64,000 bases of DNA from Neorhizobium sp. UBA3556 (GCA_002376235.1 DFNX01000010.1:186001-250000), one strand, 5' to 3'; counted from the stretch's first letter, positions 1 through 8,771 are shown. The notes: generated by a model from the letters alone, not told the origin. Program-made: numbers and translations.

Positions 1-1746
1 GTGATACCAGGTCGAGGTGTAGGCGACGGCACCGGCAGCAACGGCCGTTGCCAGCCATGCCTCGAAAGCGTCACTCCACGGCTTTTCGACACCAAGCGCC
101 ACAGCATAGGGCAAGAGCTTCTCGAAATGCTGAGGCGACATGGAAGGGGCGCCGGCCATGTTCATCCGGTCCTTTTCGGCGACCGTCAGATAGGTACGCA
201 GGCCTTCGATCTCATCCATCAGCTTGCGACCAAGCGGGGTCGGCGCGCCCATCAGGAAGAAGAATAAGACATTGACGAGAACCAACCCGCCGATGCCGGC
301 AAAGACCGGCCATTGGCCATCCCCAATGCTGTCGATCATGCCGACGATGAAAATGCCGCCAATGGAAAAGGCAACAAGGCCTAACATGGCAAACGAGATG
401 ATCGCGGCGATGCGGGCGGCAATGGTTTTCTTCCGCAGCAGCGATTTGCCGGCATTGACGGCGAAGAACGACCAGAAGCCGCCGGAGAAAACGGCGGGGA
501 TCAGCAGGCCAAGATCATCCGGATCGATATCGCCGAAGATCAGTAGCGCGGCCGCGGCCATCAGGCTCAAAAGCACGCCAAGCACGATGTAGACGGTGTT
601 GTGCCTGTAATATTTGCTACGATGCTCCTTCTCGATCGCCTGCCGGAAGGTCTTGCTGATCTGCTGCACCCGCTCGCCATTCGACTTCTCGATCGCGAAT
701 GTATCGCCCGCAGCGCCCATCTGGAACAGCATCGCCTTCTGTCCGGACGGAAGTTCCTTCAGCGGCTTTCCGTCGCTGATCCTGACGACGACCCGCGACT
801 TCAGGTCTTCGAGCGTCAGATAGCCTTTTACCGCGAGATCCAGCAGGCTTGCCGAAAACGCCGTCCAGCCGCCGCCGGAAAATCCCTTGTTGTCGATGTA
901 GTTGACCAGCGCCGGCGAAATGCCGGCCGGTGTGTCCCAGCGCGGCACGATGACGCCGCCTTGTGGGTCACGTCCCACCCTGCGCCAGACCATGAAGTAG
1001 TAGAGCGAAACGAGAGCAAGGCCGCCGAGGGCCAGCAACAGGTTGCGATTGTCACGCCACCACCAGGCACTCTCCTGATCTGCAGAAGGTGCTTCGACGA
1101 TGCCCTTGGGGAAGCCGACAACGATGGTGAGGCCTTCCTCACGGCCGAGCGGTCGGGTCGTGGTGAATGTCGCCTGATTGCCAGAAGCGCTTGAGCGGGC
1201 ATCGCGAGCGGTGGAACCGTAGGCGCCGGTAAAGGCGGCAGTATCGGCAACCCTGCCACCCGGCAACGTCACCCGCGCCGAAGCCTGTGCGATGCGGAAC
1301 TGCCAGCCATTGCCGGTCGCGTTCCAGTAAAGCTCGTCATGATCGTCGAAATAACGGATCTGCCGATTGGACCGGTAGGTGATGGCATAGGTGTGCTCGC
1401 CCGGAGACAGAAACGTGTCTTCGCCACCGGCATAGATGCGGATGCCACGGGAGATGGTTTCCGTGTGAAAGGCTTCTGGCCGGCCGTCGCGGGTGACGGA
1501 CACAAGGTCGAAACCAACCCTGATCGTGCGGCCTTTCGCATCCTCCATGGTCAACGGAAAATCGCGAAAGATGCCCCGGCGAATGCGGTTGCCTTCAGCA
1601 TTGACGGTGATCGTCTCGGTCACCGTCAGTTCGCCATCGGCAGCGATCCTGATGTCCGAGTTGTAGCTGCGGATATATTCTTCCGCCGCAGCCGGCAGGT
1701 AACCTGCCAGAAGCAGTATGAGAGAAAGAACAAGGCGCCGAAACAT
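1..1746 (-). CDS. DUF2207 domain membrane protein (C-terminus beyond the window)
   Basis: From the ATG at 1746 the minus strand stays open for 582 codons to the window edge, so the gene is partial at its 3' end. The N-terminus is a signal peptide (MFRRLVLSLILLLAGYLPAA). An extracytoplasmic beta-rich region of about 200 residues follows, as in DUF2207 proteins. A membrane segment near residue 235 comes next, then a cytoplasmic stretch and further hydrophobic segments around residues 370-460. It starts 14 bp after the lemA stop on the same strand. The lemA-DUF2207 pairing is common and suggests a joint envelope function, but the biochemical role is not known. No catalytic motif is visible. Confidence 0.85.
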   Translation of the reverse strand, partial: MFRRLVLSLILLLAGYLPAAAEEYIRSYNSDIRIAADGELTVTETITVNAEGNRIRRGIFRDFPLTMEDAKGRTIRVGFDLVSVTRDGRPEAFHTETISRGIRIYAGGEDTFLSPGEHTYAITYRSNRQIRYFDDHDELYWNATGNGWQFRIAQASARVTLPGGRVADTAAFTGAYGSTARDARSSASGNQATFTTTRPLGREEGLTIVVGFPKGIVEAPSADQESAWWWRDNRNLLLALGGLALVSLYYFMVWRRVGRDPQGGVIVPRWDTPAGISPALVNYIDNKGFSGGGWTAFSASLLDLAVKGYLTLEDLKSRVVVRISDGKPLKELPSGQKAMLFQMGAAGDTFAIEKSNGERVQQISKTFRQAIEKEHRSKYYRHNTVYIVLGVLLSLMAAAALLIFGDIDPDDLGLLIPAVFSGGFWSFFAVNAGKSLLRKKTIAARIAAIISFAMLGLVAFSIGGIFIVGMIDSIGDGQWPVFAGIGGLVLVNVLFFFLMGAPTPLGRKLMDEIEGLRTYLTVAEKDRMNMAGAPSMSPQHFEKLLPYAVALGVEKPWSDAFEAWLATAVAAGAVAYTSTWYH

Positions 1747-1760
1747 CAGCAGCCTCCGCT

Positions 1761-2312
1761 CTAGAATTTCACGCTGGGAACGGCGCGATCCGCCTCGTTT
1801 TCTATCTCGAAATACTCCCGCTTGGAAAAGCCGAAGGGGCCAGCGACGAGATTGGCGGGAAAGCTCTCGACCTTGATATTCAGGTCGCGGGCCGAGCCGT
1901 TGTAATATCGCCGCGCCATCTGTATCTCGCTTTCGATCGTCTCCAGCGAGGCCTGCAATTCGGCAAAATTCTGGTTGGCCTTGAGATCGGGATAGGCTTC
2001 GGCGAGCGCGAAGAGTTTACCGAGCGCCTGGGAGAGCAGGCCTTCCGCCTGCGCACGGCCGACAACATCGCCAGTCGGCACCGCCTGCGCCTGATTGCGC
2101 AGCTTCACCACTTCTTCGAGCGTGCCCTTCTCGTGGGCCGCATAACCCTTCACGGTCTCGATCAGGTTGGGGATGAGATCTGCGCGGCGCTTCAGCTGCA
2201 CATCGATGCCCGACCAGGCTTCTTCCGCCATCTGCCGCGCGCGGACGAGGCCGTTATAGATGACGATGACGTAAAGAGCGACAAGCGCGATAAGGCCGAG
2301 TGCGATGTACAT
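1761..2312 (-). CDS. lemA: LemA family protein
   Basis: A 183-residue protein with one N-terminal membrane helix (MYIALGLIALVALYVIVIYN). A long helical domain follows, carrying the family segments VQLKRRADLIPNLIETVKGY and NQNFAELQASLETIESEI. The frame extends upstream, but the ATG at 2312 is chosen because the family homology begins there and a GGGGGAT-type ribosome site precedes it. The length is typical for LemA. The family is membrane-anchored with its bulk outside the lipid core, and its molecular function is unsettled. It lies 82 bp downstream of glyQ and just upstream of the DUF2207 gene, probably co-transcribed with it. Confidence 0.92.
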   Translation of the reverse strand: MYIALGLIALVALYVIVIYNGLVRARQMAEEAWSGIDVQLKRRADLIPNLIETVKGYAAHEKGTLEEVVKLRNQAQAVPTGDVVGRAQAEGLLSQALGKLFALAEAYPDLKANQNFAELQASLETIESEIQMARRYYNGSARDLNIKVESFPANLVAGPFGFSKREYFEIENEADRAVPSVKF

Positions 2313-2394
2313 AAAGAATCCCCCGAGGTAGCCAACCGCGGGGAGATTATGTCGCAGAGGCCGGATTGTCACCGGAAATTGAAGATCGGCAGGA

Positions 2395-3351
2395 TCAGGC
2401 GGCCTTTTCGCCGAAATTGGCACCACCTGCATCGGTCAGCAGAAACGCCTCGCCGCAAGCCTTGGCCAGCGTGCGGACGCGCAGGATGTAGCTCTGGCGT
2501 TCGGTGACCGAGATGACGCCGCGGGCATCGAGCAGGTTGAATACGTGGGAGGCCTTGATGCACTGGTCATAGGCCGGGAAGACGCATTTGTGCAGCATCT
2601 GGTTGGAATTTTCGGCCGGCGCACCGAAGGCCAGCAGCGCCAGGCATTCCTTTTCCGCATCGATGAAATGGCGATGCAGCATTTCGGTATTGGCGTATTC
2701 GAAGTTGTGGCGGGAATATTCCTGTTCGGCCTGCAGGAATACGTCGCCGTAGGAAATCTTCTCTTCGCCTTCGCGCCCGTTGAAATTGAGGTCGTAGACG
2801 TTGTCGACGCCCTGGACATACATGGCGAGGCGTTCGAGACCATAGGTCAGTTCACCGGCAACCGGCGAACAATCGATGCCGCAGACGGCCTGAAAATAGG
2901 TGAACTGCGAGACTTCCATGCCGTCACACCAGCATTCCCAGCCGAGCCCCCAGGCGCCGAGCGTCGGGCTTTCCCAGTCGTCCTCGACGAAACGCACGTC
3001 GTGCAGAAGCGGATCGAGGCCGATCGCCTTCAAGGAGCCGAGATAAAGCTCCTGCAGATTGGACGGGTTCGGCTTCAGGATGACCTGATACTGGTAATAA
3101 TGCTGCAGGCGGTTCGGGTTCTCACCGTAGCGACCATCGGAAGGGCGGCGCGAAGGCTGAACGTAGGCGGCCTTCCAGGGCTTGGGGCCGAGCGCTCGCA
3201 ACGTAGTCGCCGGGTGGAAGGTACCGGCACCGACTTCCATGTCGTAAGGCTGCAGCACGGCGCAGCCTTTGTCCGCCCAGTAATTATGGAGCGTCAGGAT
3301 GAGCGCCTGGAAAGAGCGCTTGGGGTCCATATGTTCTGGCAGATCTGTCAT
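2395..3351 (-). CDS. glyQ: glycyl-tRNA synthetase alpha subunit
   Basis: A 318-residue alpha chain of the heterotetrameric bacterial glycyl-tRNA synthetase. It forms glycyl-adenylate and, with the beta chain, charges tRNA-Gly in the cytosol. Diagnostic segments are visible: CAVLQPYDMEVGAGTFHPAT near the N-terminus, then PSRRPSDGRYGENPNRLQHY and the WECWCDGMEVSQFTYFQ stretch. The start is uncertain. In-frame ATGs lie at 3396, 3366 and 3351, none with a strong ribosome site. I take 3351 (MTDLPEHMDPKRSF) because the conserved family sequence begins there. The beta-subunit gene glyS is not in the window and may lie to the left of position 1. Confidence 0.95.
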   Translation of the reverse strand: MTDLPEHMDPKRSFQALILTLHNYWADKGCAVLQPYDMEVGAGTFHPATTLRALGPKPWKAAYVQPSRRPSDGRYGENPNRLQHYYQYQVILKPNPSNLQELYLGSLKAIGLDPLLHDVRFVEDDWESPTLGAWGLGWECWCDGMEVSQFTYFQAVCGIDCSPVAGELTYGLERLAMYVQGVDNVYDLNFNGREGEEKISYGDVFLQAEQEYSRHNFEYANTEMLHRHFIDAEKECLALLAFGAPAENSNQMLHKCVFPAYDQCIKASHVFNLLDARGVISVTERQSYILRVRTLAKACGEAFLLTDAGGANFGEKAA

Positions 3352-3434
3352 GGGAATAATCGGCATCGTTTGATTGAGGATGCGGACGAGTGCCATGTGA
3401 GACGGCGGGGGTCAAGCGTGAAGGCACGAGCGCC

Positions 3435-3626
3435 TTACTCTTCTTCCTTCTTCACCCGATACTCGCCCGTCACCGGATCCTTTTCCAGCGTGCCGACGGC
3501 GCCTGTCTGGCGTTCCTTTTCCTGCTGCTTTCGGCGTGCCGTCAGTTTCTCCGCGTCCTTGATGAAGCGCTTGTAAAGCATCCATCCGCCGCAGATCAGC
3601 ACGGCCATGAATATTAGCTGGGCCAT
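3435..3626 (-). CDS. small single-pass membrane protein, hypothetical
   Basis: A 63-residue protein with an N-terminal hydrophobic helix (residues about 2-19). A highly charged tail follows, rich in Lys, Glu and Arg, and ends in EEE. I do not recognise a named family. It sits between the S49 peptidase gene and glyQ on the same strand with short gaps, and the codon use matches its neighbours, so it is probably a real operon member. A purine-rich GAGGGG lies only 2 nt before the ATG and an AAGGA lies about 12 nt before it, so the exact initiation signal is unclear. Confidence 0.75.
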   Translation of the reverse strand: MAQLIFMAVLICGGWMLYKRFIKDAEKLTARRKQQEKERQTGAVGTLEKDPVTGEYRVKKEEE

Positions 3627-3683
3627 TTCCCCTCGAAGTCCTTACGCAAATGCGCCCCGCTCTCAGACGGGACGTGTCGGGCA

Positions 3684-4550
3684 TCAGAGCCCGTATCGGC
3701 TCCACAATGCCCTTTCTTCAATGCTGGCGGCAAGTCCTGCCCCCGCTTGCGCGGCGATTTCACCGAAGCCCGGCGTGGTCATTTCGACGCCGGGCAGGCG
3801 TTTGCCGAACAGGGTGCGGGCGCTGCCGATCAGTTCGAGGCGGACATCCTTGCCGAAACGACGCTTCAAGACTTCGCGCATGTCGCCCAGGCCGTCGATC
3901 AGGCCGAGTTCAAGGCCTCGTCCACCGGTCCAGAATAGGCCGGAGAAGATCTCTCCGTCATCGGCCAGCCGCTCTCCGCGACGCATCTTCACCATGTCTA
4001 TGAATACCTTGTGGATCTCGATCTGCAGCGTCTTCAGGTATTCGATATCCGAATCCTTTTCCGGCTTGAACGGATCAAGGATGACCTTGTTTTCGCCGGC
4101 GGTGTAGACGCGGCGCTCGACGCCGATCTTCTTCAGCATTTCGGGAAAACCGAAGCCGCCGGAAACGACGCCGATCGAACCGACGATCGAGGTCGGGTCG
4201 GCAAAAATCTCGTCACCCGCAAGCGCAATCATGTAGCCGCCGGAAGCCGCGACATCCTCGACGAAGATCAGCACCTTCTTCTGCTTTTCTTCGGCAAGCG
4301 CTCGGATGCGCTGGAAGATCAGCCGCGACTGGACGGGCGAGCCGCCCGGAGAATTCACCGAGATGGCAACGACCGGCGATTCCTTGTTGGCGAAGGCCTT
4401 TTCCAGCATCGGCGCTGCGGTCGCCAAGCTCAATGTCGGCTTGAACTGGCTGCCCCCCGTCATGATCGCCCCATGCAGACGAACGACAGGTATCGCCAAT
4501 CCCTTCTTGCGAAAACGCTTCGGGAGCAGACGATTGAACAAGCCAGCCAT
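3684..4550 (-). CDS. S49 family serine peptidase (SppA-like)
   Basis: A 288-residue protein of the ClpP/crotonase-fold S49 family, which degrades signal peptides or membrane-associated substrates with a Ser-Lys dyad. The candidate nucleophile is Ser103 in VAASGGYM and the general base is Lys155 in YTAGENK. The 52-residue spacing equals that of the Bacillus SppA dyad (Ser147/Lys199). The SPGGSP oxyanion segment is near residues 67-72. There is no clear signal peptide: the N-terminus is basic (LLPKRFRKKG), so cytoplasmic or peripheral membrane location is likely. It is a short single-domain form. An AAGGATC ribosome site precedes the ATG. It is first in the minus-strand group leading to glyQ and diverges from mntH. 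Confidence 0.9.
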   Translation of the reverse strand: MAGLFNRLLPKRFRKKGLAIPVVRLHGAIMTGGSQFKPTLSLATAAPMLEKAFANKESPVVAISVNSPGGSPVQSRLIFQRIRALAEEKQKKVLIFVEDVAASGGYMIALAGDEIFADPTSIVGSIGVVSGGFGFPEMLKKIGVERRVYTAGENKVILDPFKPEKDSDIEYLKTLQIEIHKVFIDMVKMRRGERLADDGEIFSGLFWTGGRGLELGLIDGLGDMREVLKRRFGKDVRLELIGSARTLFGKRLPGVEMTTPGFGEIAAQAGAGLAASIEERALWSRYGL

Positions 4551-4642
4551 ATAAGATCCTTCCAGAATATCGATTCAGCAATGCATGTAGGCATTGGAAC
4601 GGCAAGTGCAATCGCTGTGTTCCATCGAAGGCTCATGGCTTG

Positions 4643-4659
4643 TTGCGAATGACTTGCAA
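4643..4659 (+). promoter_or_regulatory. Mur-box-like 17-bp imperfect palindrome upstream of mntH
   Basis: The sequence TTGCGAATGACTTGCAA is an imperfect 17-bp dyad with TTGC/GCAA ends. It lies 48 bp before the mntH ATG. In rhizobia the Fur-family regulator Mur represses manganese uptake genes through TTGCAA-rich dyads of this type, so this is the likely manganese operator. A TTGCAA (4654-4659) and a CATGAT about 16 bp downstream could be the -35 and -10 boxes, which would put the operator over the promoter. The assignment rests on sequence similarity from memory. Confidence 0.6.
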
Positions 4660-4707
4660 TTTCATTCCAAACAAGCATGATACCCGCCTCTCCTATCCGA
4701 GGATCAT

Positions 4708-6048
4708 ATGGATCTCTCCCGCATAAAGACCGAGAATGGCTGGCGGCAGGATGCCCGCGAGGCGTCGCTGTCGGATGTCTATCAATCGGTCAATGTCGCC
4801 CGTCACGGCTCCAAGCTCAGGCGAATCCTCGCCTTTGCCGGTCCGGGTTATCTTGTCGCAGTCGGCTACATGGACCCCGGCAACTGGGCGACCTCGCTCG
4901 CCGGCGGGTCGAAATTCGGTTACGCGCTGCTTTCTGTCGCGCTGCTTTCCAACCTGATGGCGATCGTGCTGCAATCGCTTTGCGCCCGACTGGCAATCGC
5001 ATCGGGCCGCGATCTGGCGCAGGCCTGCCGTGATGCCTTCCCGCGGTCGGTTTCGGTTGTCCTCTGGGCACTGGCGGAGATCGCCATCATCGCCACCGAC
5101 ATTGCCGAGGTGATCGGCACGGCGATCGGGCTCAACCTGATCTTCGGCATCTCGCTGGAAGTCGGCGTTCTCGTCACCTCGCTCGACGTGTTTCTCATCC
5201 TCTACCTGCAGAGGCTCGGCTTCCGCTGGGTCGAGGCCTTCATCATCACGCTGCTCGGGGTCATCGCCGTCTGTTTCGGCGTGCAGATCTTCTTTGCCGA
5301 TCCGGTCTGGTCCGAGGTGGCGTTCGGCTTCGTGCCGACGACGGAGATCGTCAAGAACCCGGAAATGCTCTATCTGGCGCTCGGCATTTTGGGCGCGACC
5401 GTCATGCCGCATAATCTCTACTTGCATTCCGGCATCGTGCAGACGCGCGATTTCGGCAAGACAGTGCCGGAAAAGCGCGAGGCGCTCAAATTTGCGACGA
5501 TCGATTCCACCGTCGCGCTTACTTTCGCGCTGATGATCAATGCCGCCATTCTCATCCTTGCGGCCGCGGCCTTCAATGCCAACGGGCATACCAATGTGGT
5601 GGAGCTCGGACAGGCGAATGCGCTTCTGTCGCCCATTCTCGGTCTCGCACTGGCGCCAGTCTTCTTTGGCGTCGCGCTTTTATGCTGCGGTCTCAACTCG
5701 ACAGTGACGGCAACGCTTGCCGGGCAGATCGTCATGGAAGGCTTTCTGCATATCAAGCTGAAGCCATGGGTCAGGCGCGTGGTGACGCGAGCGATCGCCA
5801 TCGTGCCTGCCGGCATCGTCACCATCTGGTATGGTGACGCGGGAACGTCCGAGCTTTTGATCCTCACCCAGGTCGTGCTCAGCCTGCAGCTTTCCTTCGC
5901 CGTGTTTCCGCTGGTCATGTTCACCACCAGCAAGGCGAAGATGGGTGCTCTTGTTGCTCCGCGCTGGCTGGCGGCGCTCGCCTACCTGATCGCGCTCGCG
6001 ATCGCCGCGCTCAATGTCAAACTGCTGATCGACGTGGTGAGCGGCTGA
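4708..6048 (+). CDS. mntH: Nramp-family proton-coupled Mn2+ transporter
   Basis: A 446-residue inner-membrane Nramp carrier with about 11 membrane helices. The metal-site motifs are intact: DPGN in helix 1 (residues 56-59) and MPHN in helix 6 (about 233-236). The helix-6 methionine favours Mn2+ and Fe2+ over alkaline earth ions. A GAGGAT ribosome site lies just before the ATG. The upstream dyad at 4643-4659 suggests repression by manganese-loaded Mur. The gene is monocistronic. Its last 32 bp overlap the 3' end of the convergent tRNA methyltransferase gene. Confidence 0.94.
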   Translation: MDLSRIKTENGWRQDAREASLSDVYQSVNVARHGSKLRRILAFAGPGYLVAVGYMDPGNWATSLAGGSKFGYALLSVALLSNLMAIVLQSLCARLAIASGRDLAQACRDAFPRSVSVVLWALAEIAIIATDIAEVIGTAIGLNLIFGISLEVGVLVTSLDVFLILYLQRLGFRWVEAFIITLLGVIAVCFGVQIFFADPVWSEVAFGFVPTTEIVKNPEMLYLALGILGATVMPHNLYLHSGIVQTRDFGKTVPEKREALKFATIDSTVALTFALMINAAILILAAAAFNANGHTNVVELGQANALLSPILGLALAPVFFGVALLCCGLNSTVTATLAGQIVMEGFLHIKLKPWVRRVVTRAIAIVPAGIVTIWYGDAGTSELLILTQVVLSLQLSFAVFPLVMFTTSKAKMGALVAPRWLAALAYLIALAIAALNVKLLIDVVSG

Positions 6049-6820
6049 CCGCGCGACGCAGATAGGCCGAGCGGCCATTGTTCAGGTCATCGACATCAGC
6101 GTTGAACGAATGGCCATCCGCCCCATGCACGACAAGCGGTGCACGAAAGATGAGCCTTGCCTTCGATCCCTTGATCGCCGTCACGAGAATGCGGGTCGCA
6201 TCTTCGCCCGGCCGAGGATGAACGGAGGTAATCTCCACACCGCCGAAACGCTTGCCGCAGGCAGCGAGAATATCGGCAATGGATTCAGGCCGGGCGATCA
6301 GCGACAGTTGCCCGCCCGGTTTCATGATCGCGCCTGCGGTCTTCAGCCATGTTTCGAACAGACCATCCGTCAGCGCATGCGCCTCGGCCTTCAGACTGTC
6401 GGGCGTCTTTCGATCCCCGGCATGATTGAAGGGCGGATTCATGATGACGTGATCGTTAACCTCGTCTTCAAGGCCTGCTGCGACCCGGGCCTTGCCTGTC
6501 AGGCTCACATCCGCCTCGACCACATCAACGCGGTCCGCCAGGAAGGCGTTTTCGGGCAGCGCGATGCTCCGTCGCGCATAATCCGCCATGACCGGAAATT
6601 TTTCGACCAGCAGGATCCGCGCCTCGGCAAGCCGTGATGCAACAGCCAAGCCTGCCGCGCCCGCGCCGGAGCCGAGATCGGCAACGCTTATCGGCCCTTC
6701 ACCCGATACCAGCGATGCAAGCAGCATGGCGTCTATGCCGGAGCGATGCCCTTCGTTTTTCGGCTGCACGATGTGAAAGTGGCCACGGTGGAAGGCGTCT
6801 ATGGTGAAGATCTGTGTCAT
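6017..6820 (-). CDS. tRNA1(Val) (adenine(37)-N6)-methyltransferase-like protein
   Basis: A 267-residue class I SAM-dependent methyltransferase. The SAM loop reads VADLGSGAGAAGLA and the N6-adenine/N5-glutamine catalytic motif is NPPFN in MNPPFNHAG. This arrangement is that of the TrmN6/YfiC group, which methylates A37 of tRNA1(Val), although other small-domain methyltransferases share it. The ATG at 6820 is chosen over an upstream in-frame ATG because GAGGGG precedes it at good spacing and the protein begins with the family-like MTQIFTIDAFHRG. The 3' end overlaps mntH tail to tail by 32 bp. Confidence 0.82.
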   Translation of the reverse strand: MTQIFTIDAFHRGHFHIVQPKNEGHRSGIDAMLLASLVSGEGPISVADLGSGAGAAGLAVASRLAEARILLVEKFPVMADYARRSIALPENAFLADRVDVVEADVSLTGKARVAAGLEDEVNDHVIMNPPFNHAGDRKTPDSLKAEAHALTDGLFETWLKTAGAIMKPGGQLSLIARPESIADILAACGKRFGGVEITSVHPRPGEDATRILVTAIKGSKARLIFRAPLVVHGADGHSFNADVDDLNNGRSAYLRRAVSRSPRRSAV

Positions 6821-6876
6821 AAATTGCCCCTCATCCGCCTGCCGGCACCTTCTCAAACGCCGAGCGGGGCAAGTCT

Positions 6877-6900
6877 CCTCTCCCCGCCTGCGGGGAGAGG
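6877..6900. repeat. extragenic palindrome (11-bp arms, 2-bp centre)
   Basis: A perfect inverted repeat: CCTCTCCCCGC, the 2-bp centre CT, then GCGGGGAGAGG. It lies in the gap between the DUF2007 gene and the methyltransferase gene. A palindrome of this type is dispersed in many copies through rhizobial genomes. As RNA it would form a very stable hairpin and could end or trim the DUF2007 transcript. There is no T-run for a classical intrinsic terminator. Confidence 0.7.
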
Positions 6901-6928
6901 GTTACGGTGAGGCGCAGCAAAGAAACCG

Positions 6929-7150
6929 TCACGCCCGCAATTCCTCTCCAAGCCCTGCATCACGAAAGATTGCGCGGGCTTCGTCCGAGCGCCCTTCCTC
7001 CACCAGAAAACGACGCTGAAGAAGGCCGAGAGAGCCTTCCAGCACGCTCATAGACTGGTCGGCGACGAGGCAATGGATGCCGGCCTCCTTCATCAGGCTT
7101 TCCGCAAGTGACAGTGTGACGACATCATTGGTGCGGATAAGCTCGATCAT
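6929..7150 (-). CDS. DUF2007 domain protein
   Basis: A 73-residue protein beginning MIELIRTNDVVTLSLAESLM. It contains the DUF2007 (putative signal-transducing protein) pattern of an N-terminal strand, the LAESLMKEAGI helix and the LLQRRFLVEEGRSDEARAIF region. The open frame continues far upstream inside the opposite-strand prenyl synthase gene. The real start is the ATG at 7150, preceded by AAAGGGTG. Family members are small, PII-like and of unknown role. It is divergently arranged with the polyprenyl synthase gene, 96 bp apart. Confidence 0.85.
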   Translation of the reverse strand: MIELIRTNDVVTLSLAESLMKEAGIHCLVADQSMSVLEGSLGLLQRRFLVEEGRSDEARAIFRDAGLGEELRA

Positions 7151-7246
7151 CAGGCACCCTTTCGTGAAAAGCCCTTTATGTTTTTGCCCTACCGCCCTAT
7201 GACGACTTTCTAGTCTCGTCTCATACATTTCCAGGGAGGCCTGAAC

Positions 7247-8263
7247 TTGGGCGTCGTCATACCGCTTGAAGAAGGCAAAAACAAATCTGCATCCGTAAAG
7301 CCTCTGGTGGATCTCACCAAGGCGGACATGGAGCGCGTCAATCAGCTGATCCTGTCGAAAGCCGGCTCGGATGTGCAGATGATCCCGGAAGTGGCCAACC
7401 ACCTGATCTCTTCCGGTGGCAAGCGGCTGCGCCCTATGCTGACGCTCGCATCGGCCGCGATGTTCGGCTACCGGGGCGAAGGCCATGTGAAGCTCGCGAC
7501 CTCGGTCGAGTTCATGCATACGGCGACACTCCTGCATGACGACGTGGTCGACGAAAGCGATCTGCGTCGCGGCAAGTCCACCGCCCGGATGATCTGGGGC
7601 AACCAGGCAAGCGTTCTCGTCGGCGATTTTCTGCTCGGCCAGGCGTTCAAGATGATGGTCGATGTCGGCTCGCTCGAAGCGCTCGACGTGCTTGCGACCG
7701 CAGCCGCCGTGATCGCCGAAGGCGAAGTGCTGCAGCTTTCCGTTGCCAAGAACCTCGAAACGACCGAGGACGATTATCTCTCCGTCATCCGCGCCAAGAC
7801 GGCAGCACTGTTTGCCGCGGCCGCCGAAGTCGGCCCGATCATCGCCAATGCCGACAAGGCAAGCCGTTCGGCCCTGCGCTCCTACGGCATGAACCTTGGC
7901 TATGCCTTCCAGATGGTCGATGACGCGCTGGATTACGGCGGCAATGCCGCTGATCTCGGCAAGAATGTCGGCGACGATTTCCGCGAGGGCAAGATCACTC
8001 TTCCCGTCATCCTCGCCTTCCGTCGCGGCACGCAGGAAGAACAGACCTTCTGGCGCGGCGCGATCGAAAAGGGTGAGAGCAGTGACGAAAACCTCGAAAA
8101 GGCGCTCGGGCTGATCACCAGGCACGATGCGCTGAAGGATACGATCGCCCGTGCCCTGCATTACGGCAAGATCGCCCGCGATGCGCTGGCGCCGCTTCCG
8201 GCCGGCCCGCTGAAGGATGCGATGATGGAAGTCATCGACTTCACCATCCAGCGGGTGAACTAA
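7247..8263 (+). CDS. ispB: long-chain polyprenyl diphosphate synthase (octa/decaprenyl type)
   Basis: A 338-residue trans-isoprenyl diphosphate synthase that extends farnesyl-PP with IPP to make the ubiquinone side chain. The first Asp-rich motif is DDVVD near residues 98-102, followed by ESDLRRG. The second is DDALD near 225-229. The residue five before the first motif is Ala, the small residue that allows long products, so a C40-C50 chain is expected (decaprenyl in most rhizobia). Translation starts at a TTG, supported by GGGAGG 8 nt upstream. The nucleotidyltransferase-fold gene follows after 25 bp. Confidence 0.9.
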   Translation: MGVVIPLEEGKNKSASVKPLVDLTKADMERVNQLILSKAGSDVQMIPEVANHLISSGGKRLRPMLTLASAAMFGYRGEGHVKLATSVEFMHTATLLHDDVVDESDLRRGKSTARMIWGNQASVLVGDFLLGQAFKMMVDVGSLEALDVLATAAAVIAEGEVLQLSVAKNLETTEDDYLSVIRAKTAALFAAAAEVGPIIANADKASRSALRSYGMNLGYAFQMVDDALDYGGNAADLGKNVGDDFREGKITLPVILAFRRGTQEEQTFWRGAIEKGESSDENLEKALGLITRHDALKDTIARALHYGKIARDALAPLPAGPLKDAMMEVIDFTIQRVN

Positions 8264-8288
8264 GCTCGGCCATCACGGAGACCGGATC

Positions 8289-8771
8289 ATGGTTTTTTCG
8301 GAAGCACTTCTGGAAGAAACCCTGCTCAGGCTTACTTCGCTGATGGCAGATTGCCGTGACCGCTGGTGCATATTCGGCGGCGCGGCACTCTATCTGCACG
8401 GCCACAGGAACATACCGTTTTCAGACGTCGACATCCTTGCCTCGACGGCAGATTGCGAAAGACTATGCTGCGCAGCAAATATCAGCAACGATGCGGACGG
8501 TGGGACCGACCGCTTCCGTTCAAAAGTTCTGCTGCATCCGGAACTGGGAACACTCAAAGTCGAGATTATGAGTGATTTCGAGATCTTCGCGAAAGGTGCA
8601 TGGCAAGCCGTGGACATCGAAACCCCGATAGAACTTCAGCTCGGTTCCGCCACAGTACCGGTCGCCAGACTTGATAAAATCGCTTCGATTCTTCGCCTAT
8701 CGGGCCGGGGAAAGGATTTCTCACGCCTCGCGCTTATCGGCCATCCGGACGTTCCAATCGCGGTGACGTGA
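8289..8771 (+). CDS. nucleotidyltransferase-fold protein, hypothetical
   Basis: A 160-residue protein with the signature of the minimal nucleotidyltransferase superfamily: FGGAALYLHG near residues 29-38, then DVDIL near 46-50, and a later acidic residue in KVEIM. These supply the GG..D-x-D metal-binding pattern. The fold is seen in MNT antitoxins, AbiEii-type proteins and aminoglycoside adenylyltransferase-like proteins. No partner toxin or antitoxin is adjacent, so I do not assign a toxin-antitoxin role. It is 25 bp downstream of the prenyl synthase gene and may be translated from the same mRNA. A GGAG precedes the ATG. Confidence 0.65.
   Translation: MVFSEALLEETLLRLTSLMADCRDRWCIFGGAALYLHGHRNIPFSDVDILASTADCERLCCAANISNDADGGTDRFRSKVLLHPELGTLKVEIMSDFEIFAKGAWQAVDIETPIELQLGSATVPVARLDKIASILRLSGRGKDFSRLALIGHPDVPIAVT

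Noticed and set aside
8289..8771. Toxin-antitoxin module
   Set aside because: Only one nucleotidyltransferase-fold gene is present. The neighbours are a prenyl synthase and a TPR protein, not a HEPN or AbiE-type partner.
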